In this document: positions 22,650 to 32,999 of the stretch, one piece after another
Position numbering within the stretch: position 1 is the stretch's first letter
Layout of the letters: every line of letters begins with the position of its first letter
From: Dendrophyllia cribrosa
Lineage: Eukaryota > Cnidaria > Anthozoa > Scleractinia > Dendrophylliidae
DNA: 64,000 nt
NCBI GenBank assembly: GCA_024195265.1
Contig: JAJLRJ010000006.1
Coordinates: 23,993,770 to 24,057,769, forward strand
Direction of reading: 5' to 3'
Notes under the pieces: generated by a model
Told to the model about the DNA's origin: nothing
The model's database searches: none
The model's input: the letters and a program-made list of their open reading frames with translations, nothing else
Program-made: the position numbers and the translations under genes

Positions 22650-25307
22650 TCAGTGAAGGAAAACGCCTAGGAGAGGGGTAGGTCCGAAGGTTTTTTCGTA
22701 TTCACGAGTTGGCCCATAGGAGTCTTTGATTTTGCTTCTGGCACCGTAAGAATGTTAGACTCTTCTAAAACCCGAGTTAACGTTCTGACTGTTGGCTGTA
22801 CCATACTTTGTAATTAGCAAGGTGTGACTTCTTTGGTTTGAGTTGTTAGCCTTCTATCATAATTCACTAGGTCACTCTCAAGAAGATATATTTTGTGTTA
22901 GTTTTAGTTCGAGTAATAAATAAACCTGTTCCACTTATAATCATAGAAGACAATTAAAATATCTTGCCTCAGACAACTCCAACAACTTGGCAATGTTGAC
23001 AATCTCCTCTGACATATTGGAAAGAAGGTTAGCAGTTGACTCAGTTGCGCCATTGTAGAACAAAGGTGGCTGGTCAAGAGGAGTCCCGTCCCACCCCTCC
23101 CACTGGCCATACAATATTGATGGGTGCAGGTAGGCATTGACACTCATCAGCTGGACACCCAGTAGATGACCTGACACTATCAATTTAGGAAGGGGTCCCA
23201 GGAGATACTGCAGTGTGGCTACTGGATCATTCTTCGGTTTCACATCTCCTGTCTGAAGAGAAAAGAGGAAAAAGACGAAAATAATATTAATTCGAAGTTG
23301 TAATAACTCTGAGTGAAATTTGTGATCCTCGCAGTGTGCTCTCAACTTAAGCAGTTGAAATATATGATTTTCTGATATTTACATTCATGTAATAACTCTG
23401 TACGCTTATAGTTAATCGTTGTCAGTTGACATTGTACTATTGGGTTAGGTAGGTCAATCCACTGGAACATAATATAACACGAGGTAGAGTGTTTCATCTG
23501 AATTTCCAAACACCGAGAAGTGGGTTGAAAACTTCTTCGAGGTGTTTAGATACCTAATGAAACGTTCTTTCGACTGTTTGATAGAGCTTCTCAAACTGAC
23601 TAGTACTGACGCTTATGATTTTCTTTGTTCAAAGTTTATGAATTATTAATGAATTTGAAAAGTACTATTGCACGATTCAGCTATATAGTTCTTTTCAAGC
23701 GCAATTGTAACATTTCTCCAAAACTCATTCCATGTTAGTTTTCATATATTTTTTACGAACTCTTCATATAAAGCAACAAACGTTGACATTCAAATTTCCT
23801 GGGTCTGCCGCGGTCATGTTTCTGCATTGTAAATAAAGAACGTACATGTTCTTTACAGTGGACGAACAGTCGGCTATTCAGCTACTCTACAGAAATCTAG
23901 CGGAGGTTTACAAGCGTGGCAGAGAAGTTGCACTCGGGTGTACAGTGAAACAGCTTCATCCGGTTGTCAGAGCGGGACTCGGGACCTATCGGATTTCTAG
24001 TCCGGCGCCCTAATTAGGCGCCCTTCCTAATGTGGAACAATTCTTGACCACTCTGGACCACCTAACGATCTGCTTTAGATAAACTAACAGCATATACAGA
24101 AACATTTCGTTGTTCTTTTCAGCACCAACAAAGCAGTTTTTTTTTTGTGTGGCAAAAACTGGTAAATCCGCAAATAACATGCATTATTTTGATAGACTTG
24201 TCTTCAAATGCATTCTGTTTACGAACTGACCGGCTTTTAAGGGAAAGCTGCAAATCGACAATCTATAGTTATTTGAGCCAGAGATTTATTGTGAACTCCC
24301 TGTTAAGGTGTCAAAACTGGCACCCGAGACATCAATTTCCTTCCTGAATAAAGCTATTCAACTATTATTTGGGATATTTCTTTAATGTTTGGAAGATTAA
24401 TTCAAAATCATATAATAAATCAAATAAATAAACAAATAGTAATTTCAGCGAAAATGCACGAAGTGGTCTTCTACTGTTTCCCGATCAAATTGGAACTTGG
24501 AAATGTTGATATTTTTGTTGAAGGAGAAAAACTTTGAGTACCCAGAGAAAAACCCTCGGAGCAAGGACGAGAACCAAAAACAAACTCAGCCGACAAATGG
24601 CGTCGCCTCCAGGATTCGAACCCGGGCCACATTGGTGGGAGCCGAGTGCTCTCGCCACTGCGCCATCCCTGCTCCGCTCCTCCCGAAAATAAACATGTTT
24701 GAAACAGTCCTTTGTATCATTGCTTTCGTCTGAGAAAGAAACTATTGTAATGAAGGGACACTAATGTTACCTTGATAGCCCCCAGTAGGGTTTCCATGGT
24801 ACCAAGGACCTCACAGTTCACTCCAAACTGACTCACTCCAGTGGTACGGCACGCCCAAGGCAATGACTCAAAATTCATGATTGTGCATTGGCGGCCTGTG
24901 TCACCCAGCACGTGATGAACTTGGAATTCAAATCCTGGGTGCCCTGGTAAGCCAACTATAATGGTGCCAGGTTTGATGTGAAGTTTCAAAGCCTCTAAAT
25001 AAACTTGATGACAAGATGCCTGCAGCATAAACACCACCATATCAGCATCTCGCATGGCATCTTCTGGGTTTTTCGTCATCAGAGCAGGTTTGGACACAAT
25101 ACGAGAAGGTTCTTTTCCCTTCTTATGAAATGTAACTTCGAGGTCGACTTCCGTCTGCATTGCGTTACTCCAGCGCTCTGCCTCCTCTTGATAAAAACTA
25201 AGCACTCGGACCTCTGTGCCTTCCAGAGAAGATGCAATACCAGCAAAGACATGCGCTCCATTACCACTTCCACAGATTACCAGCTTTAAGGCGTCTGATC
25301 CCTTTCC
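21957..25307 (-). CDS. Opine dehydrogenase (octopine/strombine/alanopine type), three exons, 5' end missing
   Basis: Exons (minus strand): 25307-24771 (179 codons), 23252-22968 (95) and 22334-21957 (125 plus TAG). All junctions are phase 0. Exon 1 opens with GKGSDALKLVICGSGNGAHV, the NAD(P)-binding Gly-rich loop of the family. Exon 2 holds GHLLGVQLMSVNAYLHP, the N-x-x-x-H-P region with the expected catalytic His. Known: these cytosolic enzymes reductively condense pyruvate with an amino acid, regenerating NAD+ during low oxygen. The 399 residues cover nearly a whole protein (about 400), but the first exon with the start codon was not found upstream of 25307. Intron 2 begins with GC (GAG|GCAAGA). 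Intron 1 contains a SINE, and the second intron a long G tract. Confidence 0.88.
22615..22649. repeat. Long G homopolymer
   Basis: About 33 nearly uninterrupted G residues in the second intron of the opine dehydrogenase gene (on the coding strand it is poly-C). Similar tracts occur near 9567, 16758, 26160, 35450 and 40167. Confidence 0.85.
24505..24672 (-). mobile_element. tRNA-derived SINE
   Basis: Read on the minus strand, the head GCAGGGATGGCGCAGTGGCG, then GAGAGCACTCGGCTC and CCCGGGTTCGAATCC, is a tRNA-like promoter (A box and B box). The body continues through CGACGCCATTTGTCGGCTGA and CTCCGAGGGTTTTTCTC, a form common in anthozoan genomes. It lies in an intron of the opine dehydrogenase, in the same orientation. 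Exact target duplications were not identified. Confidence 0.8.
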
Positions 25308-25309
25308 CT

Positions 25310-26569
25310 ACGAATTAAACGTGGATATCAATAAACAAAAATGAAGAATTAGGTTAAGTTCTTCCACTGCTATATCTAACCCTCTTTCCGTTTTTACTAA
25401 TACAGTTTATCCTGGGCATAAAAATATTGTACATTAAAATTACTGTAAATTATATGTAAATATTCACTCCTACATTACGTAACCGGCCTTTTGAGAAAGT
25501 GGTTCAAAAATGACCCAGACTATAAGATAAAACAAGGTATTTTAATTAAATCTTCTTTATGAAACTTTATTTCGAATTTGTCTTCAGTCGCTAAAAACAT
25601 AAAAACTGAACATTGATTGAATGTGCCAACATGTCTTCCTTCCCTTACGCCATAAAACCGTCCTATCAGTGACAACTAAAGTAAACTACGCTCTTCTCTT
25701 TCGTCTTTCTTACAGAAGCATTTCACTCCTAAAACTTCTGCAGTAAGTTATTTAAATAATGCTAAATATATTTCCCTTAAAATGTTCAATTTAGCTTGCA
25801 CTTGTAGATCAAAACCTCGGTTCAAGTACTGAGTAGTTGTATCTTTGAGTCTGTGAGTACAATCAAACGCAACTTTTTAAGCAGTACTTTCTGATGGTGT
25901 CGTTTATAATGCTGTACAACGTGGCTCTAACGTTTGGAGGATAAAATGCTAAATGTCATGTAAAATCTATTGCGCAGCGATTCGCTGTAAGAAAGTTTGT
26001 CATTCTGTCCATGGTGGCTCCATGTAGCTTTTGAGAATGCCTTGAATGAAATCCTAAGGTCGTCGGCTCTAGCTTTTGAGTATGCCTTGGATGAATAAGG
26101 TCGTCGGATAGTCAATGGAGAAGTTTTTTTCTGTACTGAAAAGTACTTTTTCGACACCCTCCCCCCCCCCCCCCCCAATCTCAAGGAAAGTAAGGACAAT
26201 GGGCACAGAAGATCGCAACATCGTACTCGCGTGCTAAAGACAAGATGCTGGAGAGAAACGTCAGAGAATAAATGAAAGGGCCTTAAACCCAACCGTCACT
26301 GGCCAATTAGTTATAAAAATAGCTCTCTTTCACCGTTATTAAAGTACCGTTTCTTACGCTGTACAAGGTGGTTGTTAGACGGATCGTTTCTTCTTTCAAA
26401 TAAAACTAAGCAGTACTTTTCTGTGATGATCTTAACTGTGCTGTTCAAAAATTAGTTCTTCCTTTCAAATTGACAATTCAAGTAAAAAAAAATATTCAAC
26501 TGCTGTACTGTTTGCTTCTCAATTCTTTTTTCTAAACCTAACGGTATGACATTTGGGAATGCAGCCATT
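25310..26569. other. Intergenic; small 45-bp duplication
   Basis: No coding exon recognised; the missing first exon of opine dehydrogenase should lie in or beyond this region. A segment TAGCTTTTGAG-ATGCCTTG-ATGAA-AAGGTCGTCGG is duplicated in tandem at about 26026-26108. A C run sits near 26158. Confidence 0.5.
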
Positions 26570-26586
26570 TTATTTAGCCATTTATT
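26570..26586 (-). promoter_or_regulatory. Tandem polyadenylation signals after the ISG12 exon
   Basis: On the minus strand, GTGAATAAATGG and CTAAATAAAATGG lie about 10-25 bases past the TAA stop of the ISG12 exon. Two AATAAA hexamers this close to the stop suggest a very short 3' untranslated region. Confidence 0.6.
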
Positions 26587-26596
26587 CACGCAAAGT

Positions 26597-26907
26597 TTAG
26601 TTGGTACGTACAAACAGCTTTAAACCCGCTGCGGTTGCAGCACTTCCCGCCAGTCCAGCAATTCCACCAATGGCAGCAGTCGCCACTGAACCGATTACTC
26701 CGGTGGCGGCTGCACTCTGACAAGCAGCAAAGAAACCTCCGGCAGCCACAGATCCAATTGACGACTGTACCGCTGCTGCAACAGAACCAGCCATAACTCC
26801 AGCGCCGGTGAATCCAGCAGCACCCAAAGCAGCACCAGCAAGCAGAGGAGCGGCTACTACACCTGCAGTACCAGCAGCCACACCTACAGGCAGCCACAAC
26901 ATTTGTC
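26597..26907 (-). CDS. ISG12/IFI27-like (Ifi-6-16) domain, terminal exon
   Basis: The minus-strand exon follows a CTTCACCAG acceptor at 26908-26909 and ends at TAA 26597. It encodes about 102 residues, almost all Gly/Ala/Val: WLPVGVAAGTAGVVAAPLL, GAAGFTGAGVMAGSVAA and AGGFFAACQSAAATGVIGS are textbook ISG12-family segments. Known: ISG12 proteins are small hydrophobic membrane proteins of mitochondria or ER, interferon-inducible in vertebrates and linked to apoptosis. The first Met lies inside the exon, but the reading frame needs one base from an earlier exon, which the Pro-rich exon at 30061-30547 supplies exactly. It could also be translated alone from that Met. Confidence 0.85.
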
Positions 26908-27641
26908 CTGGTGAAGAAATGCTTCAAGTCAATTAACAGATAAACAGTGAAACTATTTAACAATTACAGCATGGGGTTGAGCACGATAGCGAGAAAAGTC
27001 GCTAAAAAGGTGTTATGGAGGCAAGAAAGTAATCGCGTGACCTAAGTACTTATAAACAAATTGTTTCCCTTTCAATATAAATCGGCCGGATTTTTCAATT
27101 GAACATTCGATTTCTATTTGGGATCAAACCAATCTTAGACTGAAATCCGAACAATCTACGCCGGGGTGGGCCGGATATTTGTTCCATTTAGATTGTTTCC
27201 TAATCTATACACCACGTGGTCCATTAGATCGGGTAAACAACAAACATGGTGGATCTGCTGTTTAAAATAAACGCAATTATAGTTCACAAACATTTTTCAG
27301 TCCAGATCGCTTAAATCCATTACAAAAACTAAATGGAACTAACAGTTGTACGCATTATGAACAATCTTTGCAAACTGCAAAACTTCAACGATATTTGACA
27401 ACAACACACAACTAGACAACAAAAATGTACCTTTATACTGCAATAAATTTAACGCAAAAGCCATGTTGCAATTGAAAAACCACAATTCATAAACGAAATA
27501 AACTCTAAAATACTTAGAGATTCTCTTTCAAACTGTTCATTTAAAGGAATACAGTTGAACACCTAATCTTACTCTTTATTGTCTTGAAATATGAAAACAA
27601 CAATCACCAAAAGTGACGAAAGCAAAGTAATATTAACTTAA

Positions 27642-28780
27642 GGACGTTCGCGCGAAAATCTTCTCACGCTAACATTGATTTTTTCTTAAACTTTTACTAC
27701 AGTTAGGTAATGAGTAACTCGTGTCAGAAATGCAAAAAAAAAAAAAAAAAAAAAATTGGGGGGTCACCGAGTTCGTTTCGGAGATAAGATATCTGAAAGG
27801 CCACCTTAATTTGGAAAAATCGGTCTTCCTTACTCGATATGGCCCCGATGTCTGTCAGTCTAAAAATATTACAAATGAATCTCTAGAATAGAACTTTCAA
27901 TGCAAAATTTTATACGAGTAGGTCTATTAAGCAAATTAAATCAACTGGTGACGTCCCTTAAAGTGCCCATAACGATTTTTTTTAATTTTTTTATCTAAAT
28001 CTACACGTCACGTAATGAACATCCGTGAAAAAAAAGTTTGATTTCAGAAAAACGTGAATTTTTTATGATTTTTTAAAGTCTTCGAAATTTGCCGCCATTT
28101 TGGTCCACCATTTGCATTAGTCTCCTTTCGGTCTCTCTCGGTTAACAAAGGATCCGTGACGTAGATTAAGGAACACATAACTCCAAACAAAGGAACCTGT
28201 GACTTCAAACAAAGGAACTGTAACGTACATTCAAGAACATGTGAGCCCGTTGGCCTTCTTAACAGCGGGACGGGTATACCGCAAAAAAAATAGGATTTGG
28301 AAGATTTGAAATATTCATAAAAAAATTCACGTTTTGCTGAAATCAAAAAATTTTGTCGCAGATGTTCATTACGTGACGTGTAGATTTAGATAAGAAAATG
28401 AAAAAATCGTTATGGGCACTTTAAAGTAAATCTTATTTTTAAACGACAGCATTTGCGAACCATGACAGCCGCAAGTTGGCTGGATTCGATGTTTCGTGAG
28501 TAGAAAAATCGGAAATGTTTCAACTTCCAACATTGATTTTTTTGTTCATTTTTTCACAATCTGTCGAGAATTAGAAAAGAAAATTATATAGCCAAAAAAA
28601 GTAGGGGTCACCGACCATCCAAGCGAGTAAAATCTAAGTAAAGTTAACGCAACAGCTACCAGCCCTTTATCTGTTTAGATTTCTCACTTTGCGCGCGCGC
28701 TCGTGCATGACGTAGCATGGCGTTTCGACATGAATTGCGTGCGCAGTAAGGATGCGCATAAACAATTAGCGCGAACGTCC
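27642..28780. mobile_element. TTAA-flanked MITE (outer element of a nest)
   Basis: Ends are GGACGTTCGCGCGAA and GCGCGAACGTCC, each bounded by TTAA (27638-27641 and 28781-28784). TTAA target sites are typical of piggyBac and Kolobok. The phrase GGGGTCACCGA occurs twice inside. A second MITE is inserted in its middle (27962-28420). No coding capacity. Confidence 0.75.
27962..28420. mobile_element. TTAA-flanked MITE nested in the previous one
   Basis: Ends AGTGCCCATAACGA and its complement lie between TTAA copies (27958-27961 and 28421-28424). The inverted arms extend over about 110 bp and include CTACACGTCACGTAATGAAC. It interrupts the outer MITE, so it is the younger insertion. Confidence 0.8.
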
Positions 28781-28784
28781 TTAA

Positions 28785-30060
28785 GAGAAAATAACGCCTA
28801 AAAAGTCAAAATTCTACACGAATGGCAATTCTGATTTCTTGACCGCCTGTCACGAAATCAGATTTGATGAATTGTAATCCACTTCAATCCGTGTAATCCT
28901 GCACTTTACCTCCAAACTACTGCTTCTGTTTTGCTCTATAGAATCATTTTTCCGATTTAGTTGTATATCTGGTGGCATTTGGCGAAACATGGAAATAAGC
29001 TAAGCGAAATTTTGTTATTTTAGTGGAACACTGTCCCTTTAAACTCCCTACAACAGTCACCTCTCCATAATGGCAAAGGCCAGCAAATTGCACCCACAAC
29101 CCCAAAAATAACCTCTCCATAATGGCCTCACAATCCAACAATTGAAGAACTGTGTAAAATACTTTTTGCTGAGTACAAAGTCATGCCGAGACTTGATAAA
29201 CATGTCTGCAAATGTTCAAGGAAATGTTTAGGCAAAGAATTGCTATTCATGGAACATTCAAGAAAATATATTTAAAAATTGACAACCAGTACTCAGTAGA
29301 GCCCACCATCATGCTTCTCTGCTAACAACAAAATTCTGAAAAAAGGGAAAAAGTTCTTAAACCCACCGTCCCTGTCCCCGTTTATATACTTGACATGTCC
29401 GCGGCCAATTTGTCACTCGATCAGAAGAAGTTAAGTAGCCTGCGAGCAAGCTCTCGGGCTCGAGCCCGAGAGCTTACTTGCAGGCTAAAAGTTAAGCGGT
29501 GACTATCGATCTTACGATCTCAATTTGTAAAGTACCTAAAATAACAAAATCGGCATTGGCATGCAAAAGTAATGTTAGTTGGCATAAAGCGAACAGTGGA
29601 TTCAACAACAATTATCGCGTAGGTTCGTTTATAACAATGCAACCTCGTCCCTGCGGCTTTTTTGCGTTCAAAATGGCGGCATGAAGAATGATCCGAATAC
29701 TCTATTTTTTACCAAAGGCCGGCGAAATCTCGCTTGGAGTTTCTCTCGACCTCTCCCTGAAGTTTCCTCTAAGATTTGTTAACTGACTATATATCATTGT
29801 GTGTTTGCCAACAGCCTGTCAGTGTCCACTTCTTCTACTCTTTCTGGCGTGCGAGAAACTGAACATAACAATACTGAATACAACTAATCACAACATGGAA
29901 GTCCTTTGTCGCGAATGTGCCAAAATACAGACTACTACACAGTCGGTGACCCTTTCGAAAGGCAGAGGATGCTTTTGCAACGCACGTTTGATGTGAAGTT
30001 AAAATAACAACTTGACAATAAACCTAACAGTTCTGTGTTCTTTTTGGCTCGGACTCTTAC
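28785..30060. other. Intron or intergenic sequence
   Basis: No exon recognised apart from the short palindrome listed separately. If the Pro-rich and ISG12 exons belong together, this is part of their shared intron. An open frame at 29799-29996 has no family resemblance. Confidence 0.5.
29437..29486. repeat. 50-bp near-perfect palindrome
   Basis: AGCCTGCGAGCAAGCTCTCG is followed by GGCTCGAGCC and the inverted partner CGAGAGCTTACTTGCAGGCT. Only a base or two mismatch in the arms. It would form a long stem with a tiny loop. Confidence 0.8.
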
Positions 30061-30547
30061 CACTGGTGGTCCATGGTGGGGCATCTCCAACATTAACACG
30101 TTGGTGAGCTGGTTCCTCTGCTTCCTGTGGTTTGTCTGGTTCCCCTGCTTCCTGTGGTTTGTTTGGTTTTCCCGATTCCTGCGGTTTGACTGGTTCCCCT
30201 GGTTTGTCTGGTTTGTCTGTTTTCCCTAGGTCCTGTGGTTTGTCTGGTTCCTCGCTGAGTTTGTCTGATTCCCGTGGTTTGTCTGATTCCCGTGGTTTGT
30301 CTGGTTCCCCTGGTTTGTCTGGTTTGTCTGGTTCCCCTGGTTCCTGTGGTTTGTCTGGTTTCCCTGGTTCCTGTGGTTTGTCTGGTTCCCCCGGTTCCCC
30401 CGGTTCCCCTGGTTTGTCCGGTTCCCCTGGTTCCTGTGGTTTATCTGGTTTCTCTGGTTCCTGTGGTTTGTCTGGTTCTCCTGGTCCCTGTGGTTTGCTT
30501 GGTTCCTCTAGTTTGTCTGGTTTGTCTGGTTTCTCCCATTTGTCGTC
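30061..30547 (-). CDS. Pro/Glu/Lys-rich repeat exon (PDKPQEPGEP type), internal
   Basis: Open on the minus strand for 162 codons plus one base, from a strong acceptor (TTTTTTGTTGCACAG) to a donor (GTAAGAG). The product is almost wholly degenerate repeats of P-[DEG]-K-P-[QG]-E-P-G-E, starting DDKWEKPDKPDK and ending VNVGDAPPWTTSG. Low-complexity, charged, probably extended and disordered. It enters in phase 0 and exits in phase 1, which matches the acceptor phase of the ISG12 exon at 26907. It also matches the phase-0 end of the exon at 45568. There is no Met near the start, so it is internal. Plus-strand open frames here are shadows. Confidence 0.75.
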
Positions 30548-30549
30548 CT

Positions 30550-32641
30550 GTGCAACAAAAAACCTAGAATATGTAACTGAATATCACTCTAACTAAAACT
30601 AGACATTTAGAAACAAACCCCTGGTTTGATAATTCAGCCCAAGAAATTCAATAATTTTGGAAAGCAGCAACAGAAGCTTAAAGGTAGTTTTCATAATTTG
30701 TTTTCACTTATACTCCTATTCAAGATCCTGGTAAATTTTTTAAATGTGATTGGCTAAAAAAACGTATTTTAGGCCAATTTGAAATACCTTCATGTACAAA
30801 TTACAGTATTGAAATAGCCTTGTCCTGTTTTTGAAACAATGGTGGAACGATTTCTCGAATTTGATTACAATGAAAGGCAACGACTAAAAACACGAAAAAA
30901 CGTACGAAGACGGTTGAAATGAACTGAAAGCAAGGAATGCAGTGCAACTATTTCGATCTATGACGCAAGACAAATTGACGAGAAACTGGAGACGTTCTTC
31001 ACCAAAGTTATAAAAAATGGACGGAAGGACAGCTCTGACTACGTGCCAGACAGTTCATTATAATTAATGCTCGCGTCCTTCGACGTCATTTAAAATTGAA
31101 GACAGACGTCACAGAATTAAAAATAAAATGGAAATTAAATATTTCATGGGAAAGCTTGCTTACTCCGTGGGCAAGGTTACGGCAAGCGGCCTCACGCGTA
31201 AGCGAATGATACACAGTTCATCGTGAACAATGTTGCAACTTGTTGATTGACTGAGGTCGTTCAACAATGGTGAAAATGGTGGTGGTGGTGAAAACTCTTG
31301 TACCCTTTCTGTACCCTTTCTGTACCCTGTACTATCATTTGTCTGCGAATGATCACAACAGTAAACACGGTTATCTAGTTACGTTTTTATATGTGAACAA
31401 GGATTTGCAAAAACAGCCTCGAATAATAAATTTCTTGGATGTTAAACATGGCGTTATAGAAATATACCAGTTCCCGAAATCTTAACAATCCCCGTCCGAG
31501 TTCTAAAGTTTATTACTGCGGAGGAAGTAATTGGTCAGTTAAATTAAGACATTATTCAAACGATAAAACAAAGTGAATTTACTTACACGGAGACGAACCA
31601 AACGTAAAATCGTTTTCAGAGGAAACCTTTGCTTCCGAAAAAAGCTAACAAAGCTTTAGGACTGCCATACGGCCTTATGGTGAATTCGCGCTTCGTCCGT
31701 AAAGCTATTTCATTCTAACATTTTGTTCTTGATTTCCTTATCCATTAGGACTTCAACACGGTCAAAGTGTGTAATTCATTATTTATTCCACACATGCGCA
31801 GTTTAGACCTAATACTACCGCAGGAGACCTGGAACTAACTAGTATCTTAGCAACCAAATGCAGACATTCCTCCTGACTCATCCAGTTTCTTTCCGTCGAT
31901 CAAAACCTGTTTTGAATCAGCGAAAACGAAACATGCGAACGAGAATGGCTTTCGAAAACTTTGAACCTGACTGTAAAGCAGAAGCGTTAGCGATCGATGA
32001 TTATGGAGTTTGGTGTGTCTGCGCCGTTGTTCCTTCAACCTGAGAGGCAGTGATGGTTTCATTTAATGGCTGGAGTTCCGAGTGAAATCGAAGGATCGAA
32101 GATGAGCGCGAGATTCGCAAAGAAACGATCGCAGTAAAAGATGGCGTCAAAAGAAAACGCTCAACCTTTCGAGCAAAAATATTGAATGAAGCTTGTTTAT
32201 AGTTCCTGCTCCAGTGATAAATAAATTATATCTCTTGAGTAAACGCCATGGTTTATAAAATGCTACAATGCAACTTCAGCCTTCCAGAAATTTATTCAAA
32301 TAATAAACACAGAAACATGACAATACGCATCACTGATCACTTGATCGACCATGGCCGGGCCCGGCTCAGGATACCAAAACGAAATAAAACCAGTCGATTT
32401 ACACCACTCGCATGGAATTGTCTTAATGTTAAAGTCTTTCCGAATATATTTCGCTTTGAAATGGTAAACTTTTGTGCAAGGACGGCTCGCTTTCTACTTG
32501 TAAACAAAGAGCTCAAATTACGGCAAGAGCTTAAAATTTGCATAACATCCTACACGAACGAGATGTGATCAGATCTCTCTGAATTGTGAAGATTACAACA
32601 TCCATCTTTTGACCTCTGAATGAAAAGAATCGTACTTGTAT
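30550..32641. other. No gene recognised
   Basis: AT-rich sequence up to the MULE target site. It would be intronic if the GT4 and ISG12 exons form one gene. A 30-bp segment (ACTTCAACACGGTCAAAGTG..., 31750-31779) has an inverted partner at 42490-42519 beyond the MULE. Confidence 0.45.
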
Positions 32642-32650
32642 TAAAAATAT

Positions 32651-32860
32651 CGCATTGGCTATTCGTACGGCACCGGTATGGGGACTTCGATTTGCTATTC
32701 GTACGGGAGTATTCTTTGACGCGAAACGAGTAACGCAGTAACGAGTAACGAGTAACGGAGTAACGGGAAAACGAGTAACGGCAAAAATATTCGAGGGGTA
32801 AATAAAATAAAACGAGTAACGGGAAAAAAAAAAAAAGGTATAAAATAATAAGAATAAAAT
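32651..32860 (+). repeat. Left inverted repeat of the MULE with GAGTAACG array
   Basis: Holds a doubled GCTATTCGTACGG word (about 32659 and 32694), then seven or so AACGAGTAACG-type units, then AAATATTCGAGGGGTAAATA and another unit, ending in an A-rich tract. All of it recurs inverted in the right arm. The array is a likely set of transposase-binding sites (inference). The transposase start codon lies about 140 bases further in. Confidence 0.8.
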
Positions 32861-32999
32861 AATAATAAGAATAATAATAAAAATATTATTTTAATACGAT
32901 CGTTTGAAAAATGTTTAGTAAATTTAAAAAATGCGAAAGAAAAAAGGCTTGGCGAGGAGGAATCGCGCCAAAATGTCACGTGTCAGGTCAATTTACAAC

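Noticed and set aside
22904..23143. 79-codon minus-strand frame
   Set aside because: Out-of-frame shadow of opine dehydrogenase exon 2.
24600..24672. Functional tRNA on the minus strand
   Set aside because: The head continues into a conserved SINE body and lies in an intron.
25927..26292. 121-codon minus-strand frame as first exon of opine dehydrogenase
   Set aside because: Composition is random-like with a Gly run from a C homopolymer; no donor in the right phase and no family resemblance.
26586..26963. Minus-strand Cys/Trp-rich frame of 125 codons
   Set aside because: Out-of-frame shadow of the ISG12 exon; its residues come from repeats of GCA and GGC codons read in another frame.
30132..30596. 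Plus-strand frame of 154 codons, Gly/Ser/Pro/Leu repeat
   Set aside because: It is the shadow of the minus-strand Pro/Glu/Lys exon, which has good splice sites and phase agreement with the ISG12 exon.
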